Of a DNA stretch of 64,000 nt, positions 1 through 9,710 are shown piece by piece (the stretch's first letter is position 1; each line of letters begins with the position of its first letter). The notes beneath the pieces were generated by a model. The model made no database searches. It saw only the letters and a list, made by a program, of their open reading frames with translations, and was not told the origin of the DNA. Origin of the DNA: Liolophura sinensis (taxonomy: Eukaryota; Mollusca; Polyplacophora; Chitonida; Chitonidae); contig NC_088295.1 of assembly GCF_032854445.1 (NCBI RefSeq), positions 79,510,028 through 79,574,027 of the forward strand, in the 5' to 3' direction. A program made the translations under genes and the position numbers.

Positions 1-606
1 TGGTATTGAAGTTTTTGACGATGTTCATGACCGACCGCCTGATAACTGTATTTATTATAGATTTATACCTACACCATGTATTTATGGATTCTGGAGAAAT
101 ATCAACACGAATCGAAATATCCAAAACACTTTTAATAGTTTATATGATCTCATTTCATCATCTTGTCTATATCCCTTGGTCGTCCTGATGATGTACGATT
201 CAGAAAGCGTTGTAGGACAATCAAAAAAGTAAGTCTAATCAAGGCAGTGTAAATAAAACTTTGAAGTGCCCAGGGAAGCCGACGTTTATGTCCACCCACG
301 CCATTGTAAAACATCCGGCATAATTTACTGTTTGTGATGTGAAATGCTTTGTGTTGATGCTTCTGTCACCGTGTAGGTTAATTAGCTCGGCAGACAAGGA
401 CAAGACGTCGTGGGCATACTGCGCCTTTGGGAGACGTAAATGGTGACGAAAAAATACAAGCTGAAGTGCCCTCCCAAGTTGATTGTCACCAACACCTGTA
501 CGCCTTATATAACACTAGACAAGTAGCGTCTTTGGTAAGGAGTGAGACTGACTTAGGCGGAAGAGAGGGCGGATTTCCCTAGGTACTGGAGCATGATTGC
601 TCACTT

Positions 607-610
<4 letters not shown>

Positions 611-678
<68 letters not shown>
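611..678. repeat. (AT)n microsatellite
   Basis: An uninterrupted AT dinucleotide tract, followed by GAGTGCGTGTGTGTGAGTG, a short GT-rich tail. Confidence 0.98.
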
Positions 679-681
<3 letters not shown>

Positions 682-766
682 TGCGTGTGTGTGAGTGTGT
701 GTGTTTAATTTAATTTAAGGTTTTTTATCCTCTCTGTTTTAAAATTCAAATTTGATCAATCTGACC

Positions 767-880
767 TGAGCCGCTGTGTCCGAGGTAGTTAGCGTGCAAT
801 TTTGGCCAGTTCAAGTCGAGCCACTCTCGTATAAGAGAAATATTCCTAAAACACCAATCAAACAAATAAATAAATAAACT
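767..880 (+). mobile_element. SINE family A, internally deleted copy
   Basis: A degraded tRNA-like head (GCCGCTGTGTCCGAGGTAGTTAG) joins to the family tail TCGTATAAGAGAAATATTCC, then AACACCAATCAAACAAATAAATAAATAAA. Confidence 0.7.
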
Positions 881-1044
881 TGTCCTAGACTGTAATGCTT
901 AAATAGTATTCCTTCGATCTCCCAAACTTTACTACTAATTTGCTATTATTTTATTGCTGGGACTGCTCGGGAAAAAAGTCGAAATAGAATCATCTCTACA
1001 GCTTTGCCTTTATATGTGCACAAGCTCATCTGCAGTCATTTTTG

Positions 1045-1085
1045 AAGCCAGAAATGAGCTGGACTTGAACTCACAGCGACCGTAT
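1045..1085 (-). mobile_element. SINE family A, short fragment
   Basis: GAGCTGGACTTGAACTCACAG followed by CGACCG is the minus strand of the SINE-A B-box region (GTTCAAGTCCAGCTC). Confidence 0.6.
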
Positions 1086-1289
1086 AACGTTATATTTGAT
1101 GTGTGCCTACAATATCACGCCGGACAATGTAAACCTGTGACTGGTCAGGGCAACATTTCTCGCTTCTGTCTGTGCACAACGACATCTGCATTTATTTCTA
1201 CATGTCCGCGTGTTACCTAAACCATAATACTTTAACTACTCTAACATAACTTAAAACCATCCTCACCAAAGTGAATCAGTAGTGATGTG

Positions 1290-1815
1290 TGACCTGCCCG
1301 TGGAGATATAGTAACTATTTTATTTTAAATCAACCTGTTTTCCTTTGTTCTCTCCTTTACACCAGAATAGGCCCTACTGTCTGTCGAAAGAATGCATTCA
1401 AAGGCGTTCCTATTCGTAGCTCCCCCCCCCCCCCCCCCACTTGCATAGGTAAGGCTGTCAACTTCATTGTAGCATTTCCGGTTTATGATAAACGTTTCAC
1501 GAGACTGATGTTTTCTGTTTGCCAAGTAAGTGACTTTACCGTGGTCCCCCGGTAAAGTACCAACATAAGTGCACTTAAAACACGTGACCAAAGCATGCCT
1601 CACAGAAGACTTCTGGCATCATTCTATGCTTTGAGAAGAAACTCAAATTCACTGACTCATATCCTCAATGTAATTAAACAACTCGTGAAAATATGGAGGT
1701 CATCCGCGACGATCGACCGAAATGCAGGTAAACAAGGGAAGTAATTCACCCAGTTTGTATACCTCATGTTTCATGTGTGTTTACATTCACGAGGCATTAT
1801 GTAAAACTGTATTCT
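1290..1815 (-). repeat. Unclassified dispersed repeat, inverted copy
   Basis: On the minus strand this matches 3900-4570. Shared landmarks are GTGAATGTAAACACACATGA, the stretch around TATACAAACTGGGTGAATTA, the CGTTTCACGAGACTGATG block and the TCAGTGAATTTG block. There is no open frame with recognisable domains. Confidence 0.75.
1424..1438 (+). repeat. Poly(C) tract
   Basis: A run of about 15 C bases inside the inverted copy of the unclassified repeat. Confidence 0.9.
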
Positions 1816-1829
1816 GATTTTTCATGTAT

Positions 1830-3000
1830 TGAGCTCATGTTTGGCATAAACATACACATAAACCATGCCCTGTAAACATAAATTGCCAAAGTCATTACTC
1901 TGTCATCACTGTGTATTATTTATTTAATATTTGATACCCTACTCAAGAAGGTTTTACTTATATGACGCCATCTTTAAAAAAGTCATTGTTAGGGCTATTA
2001 ATCAGAAAAAATATGGTAGGCTGAATTTTCTCTTTTATTCTGGACAATGAGAAAGATAGGGATTTTAGTGTTAACATTGAGAGAAAAGTAAAAAAAGTTA
2101 CCTCAAAAGCCTCATAAATATTGTTGAATAGGATCTTAATTTTTTTGAAAGGGTTGGTTGGGTGATCACCCACAAACATAAATTTGCGGATGGCCTGATG
2201 GTGGTCAGTTTTTGGGTGAAGGAAATCGGAGTGCATATGGTGAACCAACAAAATTTGGCAAGATACAGACAAACTTTCCAACACATGACGCACGGATATG
2301 CACACCATATTGGTGGAAAGCTAGTAGTCTCCAATGACCTTCACACTGCGCAAATGGCAACACGAGTGTTATGAACCGCTTGTCACCAAGAACTCACAAG
2401 CAGAGGGAATGGGGACAGTGTATAAATTCCCTCTCTATGGCTAGTTCTGAACCAACACCTCATGTGTTCTAGCCATTAAAAGACGGGAATTCTTTCTTTT
2501 CCACACTCTAACTGTTCACAGGGCCTTGTTGACAATATGAGGTTGACAATGATGGTGTATTGGATGGCGCAGTTCTTGAAAGGCCCCTGTCTTCCACCAA
2601 TACTGGTGTGCATATCTGTACGTCACACAATGCACAAACTTATCAAAGTGCTGTGGTTTACCAGTTTCATTCACTCATACAACTGAGCCCATGGTACAAT
2701 TGAAAAATTCTTCACCGTGAAATTAAATGAATTATGGTTGTGGTACACTATATTGCCCTATATTTTGGGAAAGAATTCCTATATTTATCTTATATTTTTA
2801 TTAAAAACATCCTATATTTTCTCCTTCATATTCGTTTAGAGTGATTGTGAGGGCTGAGTTTTTTCCGTACTGTAGGCTTCAACACGACGGTTATTAGTTG
2901 TTCATGTGTGTATGCTCGGAGTTTCACATAATACTTAACAATTTTTCAGCCATATCACTGCGAGGAGTCATTAGGTGTATGTACATACACTGTCTACCTC
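1830..3000. other. Intergenic, no gene seen
   Basis: Open frames of up to 116 codons lack domains, splice context or codon bias. No repeat was recognised. Confidence 0.6.
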
Positions 3001-3270
3001 TGACAGGACGAGTCTATGCTGGCAAAGTGCTGCTGTCACTGAACTATCATGCCGAAGACACCAGACATGACACCACACCCAGTCACATTATACTGACACC
3101 GGGCCAACCAATCCAGTTTCCTTGCTCTAACCTCTCAGTGCTGATCGCCAAGCGAGGCAGCAGCAAGTTACATTTTTAAAGTCTATTGGTATGACCCGAT
3201 CCGGGTTTGACCCCGGATACTCTCCTCCTCGAGGCGGACAGTCTAAGCCACAGAAGCAGTCATCATCAAG
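3000..3270 (-). mobile_element. SINE family B copy
   Basis: On the minus strand it starts with a tRNA-like GTGGCTTAGACTGTCCGCC and GGGTCAAACCCGG. It then has CTCGCTTGGCGATCAGCACT, GTGTCAGTATAATGTGACTG and TTCGGCATGATAGTTCAGTG. The same order is seen in the copy at 49273. Confidence 0.75.
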
Positions 3271-3345
3271 GTTAAATGATTGATTATGGCTTAACGCCAC
3301 TTCTGCAATATTTCAGCCATATCGTGGCTATCATCAAAAGTGAAA
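3270..3345 (+). repeat. Short dispersed repeat with CAATATTTCAGCCATATCG
   Basis: A similar GCAATATCTCAGTCATATTG is at about 38082. It is probably a tail of another retroposon family. Confidence 0.4.
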
Positions 3346-3364
3346 AGACGTCTCTTTGACAATA

Positions 3365-3830
3365 TGTTGAATTGACGGACCACGCAGAAATCATTCCCTT
3401 TGCATGCAAAAATCGACCTCACTCCGTAAATTGTTTGTTATCAGCCATGCATGTATGTCAAAGAAAGTTGACAGCCTTACTTATATATGCGTGTCAGAGC
3501 TACGAACAGAACGCCTTTCCATGGATACTTTCCACTGACAGTATTCTGCTTTGAGAGAGAGAGAAAGAAAAAAAGACGTCTTCATTTTGATGATTTTGTG
3601 CACAGATAGTGGCCAGAAATACGGTCCTTTCGTTTCGAAAAATCACAGTTTTACGCAGTTCGGCGTGAATGTAAACACACATGAAACATGAGGTATACAA
3701 GCTGGGTGGATTACCTCCCTTCTTTACTTTACGATCGATCGTCGCGGGTGAAAAGATATTTATACTTTTATTATTATAAGTCAGTGAGTTTGCGTTTCCT
3801 CTCAAAGTACAGAATGGTATCAGAAATCTG
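3365..3830 (+). repeat. Unclassified dispersed repeat, direct copy 1
   Basis: It carries ACGGACCACGCAGAAATCAT, CATGGATACTTTCCACTGAC, GATTTTGTGCACAGATAGTG and GTGAATGTAAACACACATGA, in the same order as in the next copy. The middle is shorter. Confidence 0.75.
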
Positions 3831-3894
3831 AGAGAAAAGCGCTTTATTCATAAAATGGCCAACCCGTGTGGCCACTCGGGCTACAAATGTCACC

Positions 3895-4572
3895 CGCCTC
3901 ACTTTAATGAGGCATACTTTGGCCACATGTTTTAAGTGCGTTAATGTTGATATGATATATCCAACGGACCACGCAAATGTCATTTCCTTGGTCACTAGAA
4001 AACGACATCAGTCTCGTGAAATGTTTGTTGGAAACCATTAATTTCACAAAAAATGTGCTAGATTTTTTACTTTGGCCTTGCTCATGCTTGTAGGGGCTAC
4101 GAACAGGATCTCCTTTTAATGGATACTTTCCATTGACGGTATTCTGACGTGAGAGAGAAAGGTTGATGTAAAATAAAATAGTTAATAGGCCTATATTTCC
4201 CCGGAATGTCGCAAATGACACTGGCTTCACCTTTGTGGAGGTGGTTCAAAGCTACGTAACATACTATGGTTCAGGTAAAACGCGGACATGTAGAAACGAT
4301 AGCAGGTGATTTTGTGCACATACAGTGGCGAGAAATATGGTCGCCTAGCACCGACGAGTCACAGTTTTACATACTTCGGCGTGAATGTAAACACACATGA
4401 AACATAAAGTATACAAACTGGGTGAATTACCTCCCTTGTTTACTAGCATTCCGGTCAATTGTCTCGGATAAAAAGGCCTCCATATTTTCATAGGTTGTTT
4501 AATTACATTCAGGATATGAGTCAGTGAATTTGTCTTTCCTCTCAAAGTACAGAATGGTGCCAGAAATCTGTT
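3895..4572 (+). repeat. Unclassified dispersed repeat, direct copy 2 (longest)
   Basis: The fullest copy, about 670 bp. It contains ACGGACCACGCAAATGTCAT, AATGGATACTTTCCATTGAC, GATTTTGTGCACATACAGTG and GTGAATGTAAACACACATGA, and ends at GTGCCAGAAATCTG. No terminal repeats or protein are seen. Confidence 0.75.
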
Positions 4573-4574
4573 TA

Positions 4575-4965
4575 TCATAAGCGGTTAATGCCACAAAGAA
4601 AATGTGTTGCTAGATTTTTACTTTGATGCGTGTAAGTTGACAGTCTTACTATGTGTGTAGGGACTGTGAACATAAACGCATTTCAATGGATACTTTCCAC
4701 TTAGGCCTACAGTTTTGTGATGAGTGAAAGAAAAAAAAACATGTTCAGTTTACATAAAATAGTTACTACATTTCTTCAAGGAAGGTCACAAATGACATTC
4801 GTTTCACTTGAGGGTGGTTTCAAGCAACGAAAGAGAAGCTAGCGCATTATGGTTCAGGTAGCACGGGGATATGTAGAAATGAGTGCAGATGATTTTGTGC
4901 ACAGATAGTGGCGAGAAATATATGTTCGTTTTTTCCGGACGAGTCACAGTTTTACACAGTTATAT
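4575..4965 (+). repeat. Unclassified dispersed repeat, direct copy 3 (truncated)
   Basis: It follows copy 2 directly and shares AATGGATACTTTCCACTTAG, TTATGGTTCAGGTAGCACGG and GATTTTGTGCACAGATAGTG. It stops near the conserved TCACAGTTTTACACAG. Confidence 0.7.
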
Positions 4966-5204
4966 ACTAAGAATAGTTTTATACATGTTACCAAATATGA
5001 TGGCTATGTCATGCACAAGTGATGAATGACGCTGATATTTGATACTTATGAGTGTTATGGTTTCTACATGTAGGTTATATATGACGATCTAGCGGGTTAC
5101 TCAGTGTTAAATTTAAGTTCGTTTTGAATACAATATTTCAGACATATTACGACAGCATATCCAGGCACAGGCCAGTCAGAATTCCTGCGTACATACATTG
5201 ATAC

Positions 5205-5645
5205 CTGCATGAAACATTATGTCGAAGACAACACCAAATATCCTACAGCCTATAACCGCTCTAATTCTGAGTCACAAAACATGAAGCCAAAAGTAGCATT
5301 TTGTAAAGTCTTTAAATGGTGACCAGCGTTGGGCTGCACGCTGTATTAACTCCCGAGAACGAGGAGAACGTTTATCTACCACAATGATGGTAAACTATTT
5401 CAAGATACATATATCTTCCTTTTTATCCGAAAACAAGCATCCATTTGAGGCACAGTCATTACTTATATACAAATATTTCTTCATCTCTAGTGTAATGTGG
5501 CGTTCAGTTAGGATTTATGCAAATAACGGGACTTGCTCTGTGTATACTTGCTCACATTATACTGATACCGGTGCAAGTCATGTTTCATGGCTCTAACCTC
5601 TCAGGTTTGAGGCGCTAACCATTAGGACACCGAAACGATCTGGCA
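5205..5645 (-). mobile_element. SINE family B fragments
   Basis: Pieces at 5205-5325 (ATTATGTCGAAGACAACACC) and 5550-5645 (CACATTATACTGATACCGGTG, CTAACCATTAGGACACCG) match family B on the minus strand. The sequence between them is unrelated. Confidence 0.55.
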
Positions 5646-6190
5646 TTTTATGTTCAATAAGGCGAGTTATACAGTGCCAAAATCCATAGGTGTTATTAGT
5701 ATATGCTCTATTCTGCCATATGAAGAGCTGTAGAGTTGTGACTGGTAATGTCCACCCCTCCCCATCATGCTCTGTCGGATATGAATGTATCTCTATATGT
5801 GAATAACAGGGCTGATATCAAGGACTAAGCCGTAGGCAGCCAATGTGATGAGTTTATAATCGACTTATGGACATGGTTTAAGACAACAACATGAGATGTT
5901 TTAATGTTAACATATAGATGGGAAGAATTTCCCCTGGGCTCTGTCCGGTTTCCACCAGAATGCTGGTCACCATCGTATATTGGTGAAGTATTCTTCAGTA
6001 TAAAAATAAATGAATAGAAAAATATGCGGGACGAATTAAACATAGCTTGCTGTCAGTGTAGATCGATGGTGCTGAGTGTTGTTTCTAAAACCGTTACTAT
6101 ATTGAAAAGGTCTTAAAACGATATATAGAATTCATTTACAATATGCATAGCTGTTCCCATTCTATAAGTTTTGTCGTCACGGTCGTACGA

Positions 6191-6285
6191 ATGAAAATCT
6201 GCCAGCCACCTTCGGATGGCCGAGGGTTTCTCCCGTGCTATACCCGGTTTCCTCCCACTCAACATCCTTGAGAATACAGACCACC
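6191..6285 (+). mobile_element. SINE family A, middle fragment
   Basis: TCTGCCAGCCACCTTCGGATG, then GGTTTCTCCCGTGC and CGGTTTCCTCCCAC, match the middle of family A. Both ends are lost. Confidence 0.65.
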
Positions 6286-7032
6286 TTGGGTTTTATAACA
6301 CATATAAACAGGGCACTTAATCGTCATTGTGAGATATAGGCGTCTAATTGCACGTATAAATCATCTAAATAGCAATACAGGAATCCATGCAGTCAGGCGA
6401 GTTTTATCATCACTTTCACCTAAAAATTTAGCGTCATGACGTACAGTTACAATGTGAAGTAGGCTATACCTGTACTATGTGATGTACATTTAAATGATCA
6501 GTGGTGTTTTGGTTCGTGCTAGTCCTCGATCCGGTGAGACTGATTTACAAGACAATCATATGGTCGTCTAGAAAAATTCTAATTATTATTTCATATTATT
6601 CTGAAGAAAATAAATGCAAATTTTTGCTGCAACTGCCTGGGACATTCTAGTTGCGTTCTTCTCTGGAGGAGAAATTCAAATGGGACGTTTTTATGTCTTG
6701 TAGCTGTATGATCTTACGATAGTATGGCTTCGGTGTTCGATAGGAGGAAACAAATCAATGTGGTCTACAGTATTTGTGGGGATATAAGTGTATTTGTGCT
6801 TTATTACTCTACGTTCTAAACGCTCGGGGTGATGCAATTTTAAAACAAATTAGGCATACATGTACTCTTCACGCGCTAATTGTCCAGCATGCCACTAGTT
6901 TTTTTAATATTCATGACGTTAAGCGAGGGGATGAGTTCTTGACGAAAACAAGGTTTTGAAGATTAACATTATGAATTAGAAAAAGTATTCTAAATGGATT
7001 TTCTTTGCAATAATATGGACGTCCGCCACACC

Positions 7033-7034
<2 letters not shown>

Positions 7035-7120
<86 letters not shown>
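7035..7120. repeat. (TA)n microsatellite
   Basis: An uninterrupted TA dinucleotide tract of about 86 bases. Confidence 0.98.
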
Positions 7121-7121
<1 letters not shown>

Positions 7122-7403
7122 GCAGTATACGATACCGTTTTGAACAAATAACCTCCTCAGGTCGAGGATATGTTTTTAATGTCCGATGACTTTTTCTCTT
7201 TGTTATGTATGACTGTAATATATTTCATTTTATGGATGGCATGCATATATGATCATGTGAATTACGTATTTTAATTGCATTTTGCCTTACCCCTATAGAC
7301 TGGTAACCTTACATAAACTTAATTACATATTCATATTGATGTTTTTGAATACACGTGCTTTAATGAAGCTTTAAAGACATGCGCATTAGACTAAGAGTGC
7401 CAG

Positions 7404-7404
<1 letters not shown>

Positions 7405-7484
<80 letters not shown>
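7405..7484. repeat. (TA)n microsatellite
   Basis: An uninterrupted TA tract of about 80 bases, some 285 bases after the previous one. Confidence 0.98.
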
Positions 7485-7486
<2 letters not shown>

Positions 7487-7746
7487 CCTAATGTATACTT
7501 AATAACATGAATCTTATCAACAGATCGAAAGTCATTCAAATGACCACCGCTTTACACTTATATGTGGATATTCAGAATGTACAAATATGTACAAATTCAA
7601 AACGCAATTAACTTCTTTAAAGAAATAGATCGCAACAACGTATTTGCTGGGATGGGGAACTATATATATCTCCCTAGTTCGTTTAATGAAAGGAGTTCTT
7701 TGTTCGCATATATATATGACTATAGGCTATTAATTATAATCAACCT

Positions 7747-7809
7747 CCGACACAATAGACTCCACCACCGATGTAACAGACTCAATCACCAACATAATAG
7801 ACTCAACCA
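7747..7809 (+). repeat. 21-bp repeat, three units
   Basis: Three units of the form CACAATAGACTCCACCACCG, the last running into the target-site copy of the SINE at 7818. Confidence 0.65.
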
Positions 7810-7817
7810 CCGACATA

Positions 7818-8022
7818 GGCCTAATATTTATTTATGTATTTATTTATTTATTTGATTGGTATTTTACGCAGTACTGAAGAATATTTCACTTATAAGACGG
7901 CGGTCAGCATTATGGTGGGAGGAACCTGGGAAGAGCCCGGTGGAAACCCACGACCATCCGCAGGTTGTTGACAGACCTTCCCACGTACGGCCGGAGAGGA
8001 AGCCAGCATGAGCTGGACTTGA
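7818..8022 (-). mobile_element. SINE family A, 5'-truncated, with target duplication
   Basis: The minus-strand copy runs from the TAAATAAATA tail through ACGGCCGGAGAGGAAGCCAG to GAGCTGGACTTGA, lacking the tRNA head. The 8-base target duplication CCGACATA is present at 7810-7817 and 8023-8030. A truncated 5' end plus a short target duplication is the mark of LINE-driven retroposition. Confidence 0.9.
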
Positions 8023-8182
8023 CCGACATAATAGACAGCATATACAGGTACATGTATACATGTACAAGTTACGTCAAGAATTCTTGTGCATTATACGAAT
8101 CATTCAATAAATTCGATTTCCATTATGATCCCGTACGACAATGGCAATATGACTATACCAGTAAATAACGCAACACAATAAC

Positions 8183-8345
8183 ACATTGGTTCTGCATGAC
8201 CAGAGCCGTCGCTGTGAGTTCAAGTTCAGCACATGCTTGCTTCCCCTCCCAGTTAGACTCTGCCCGGTACCCTTCCCCAATAATATTGACCACCTTCGTA
8301 TAAGTGAAATGCTCTTGAGTACGGCGTAAAACACGAATCAAATTA
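8183..8345 (+). mobile_element. SINE family A, diverged copy
   Basis: GCCGTCGCTGTGAGTTCAAG, then CCCAGTTAGACTCTGCCCGG and a tail TCTTGAGTACGGCGTAAAAC. The first part of the tRNA head is missing. Confidence 0.8.
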
Positions 8346-8349
8346 AGAA

Positions 8350-9620
8350 ATAAACATGAAAGAGAGGTCTGTAAGCATACATATACACGACATTTTTGGC
8401 AAAAAAATAGATGCACCGCACGAATTCAATCGGATGTTTTTGTTATTATTTTAGAATAGCCCAAACAATTACCTTTTACAAAATATCAGCCTCTTTTGTC
8501 CACGTAGGTGTTACCGTTCGAAATTTATAATGCGGTGCGCTGCTACAGGCCAATAACTTTTTCACTAGTACTGGTACGAATCTGATATTTCCTGAAGGTA
8601 ACAGTCCGAGTTATTCTTGGTAAATATAGAAAATTTGATTTGCTTAGTGAAAACTGATTTTTTCCCAAAAATCTCCTCTATAACCTCTTTAATAATACAA
8701 AAATTATCGTAATATTGTAATTTGATATTGTTGTAGAAAGCATCTTATTAGTTTGATCAGATATTCAGGACCCTTCTCAATGGCTTCCACATCCACATGT
8801 TACTTCAACGACACTCAGGTTAGTTAGCCTACCAGTATTTTCATTTCAACGATATTCATTGGCACATAGCTTGATTTGTCTTTTAATAAGTTGTAAGCTA
8901 AGTTCACATGTAATTGCCTTATAGAATATTCATATTTTGCTTCAGTTTAGCAGCAATTACACCACACCCGATACCCTTCATTTTACGGAAGGTAGACCTA
9001 CACGTATAAGAAGAAACCCGGACCATGACAATTACAGACTTCCTACCACAGCGACTGGTACAACAGGAAGGTTATTGAGTGCAGAGCTCTTCTGTTTCGG
9101 AGGCACGTAAACACAGCTCCTGTCAGAATACAATGGTAGCAGATTTTTGGCTGTCACAGCGGAGCACATGATTAACATAGAGAGGATTACGACTTCGTGT
9201 GGTCGTTAGGAAGTCAGAGATGACTCACGGAGCGCCCCAAGCTTCCAGTTGTTGCTGAGCTACAAAGAACTGTAAGACTTTGTTGTGAGTGGTATCTGTG
9301 AGCGGTGTCGAGTCCGAATGCAGAGCACTGGTGTATGGGTTGGTGAAACAGTTTAGTGTGGACGTCAGTTAATATTTCCTTTAGCGCTGTGAAAAAAATC
9401 TGCCATTGACAGCTGCTCTGATGCTAAAATAAGTGACGTGACGTGACATATAAAGCATTTCTCCCTTCTATTGTTTGCTTCCTAGACGGCTAATCAAGCG
9501 TGGTCGTTTTACAAGTTTTTGTGTAACCTTGGTGTGGGAAGAAGCATCAAGACGAGGTGCAGATATAAACATTTGTTTATTGTGAATGTAACAGAGACGA
9601 CTTCTTAAGTTGTTTCTCGA
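8350..9620. other. Upstream region and probable promoter of the PP2C-like gene
   Basis: No coding signal. There is no TATA box at a convincing distance. The transcription start should lie here or further upstream, since the first coding exon begins at 9661. Confidence 0.45.
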
Positions 9621-9644
9621 ATGACGGACTGCTGTCGTTTTTGA
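9621..9644 (+). promoter_or_regulatory. Possible short upstream ORF in the PP2C-like 5' leader
   Basis: ATGACGGAC...TTTTGA encodes seven residues and ends 16 bases before the main ATG. It would lie in the mRNA if transcription starts upstream of 9621, which the sequence does not show. Such short uORFs can lower translation of the main frame; any effect here is inference. Confidence 0.35.
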
Positions 9645-9660
9645 AAAAAGAAAACAAAAA

Positions 9661-9710
9661 ATGGACTCTCTTGTTCCACCTCTGGCAACCGCTGAGGATT
9701 CAGATGACAC
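9661..9710 (+). CDS. PP2C-like gene, coding exon 1
   Basis: Encodes the first 16 residues ([16 protein letters not shown]) and the first two bases of Thr17. The donor is AC|GTTAGT at 9711. The next exon supplies the third base, giving DDTEPDPE across the junction. The exon is short and acidic, and its assignment rests on the matching phase and the upstream in-frame TGA at 9622-9624. Intron 1 is 9.1 kb long. Confidence 0.75.
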
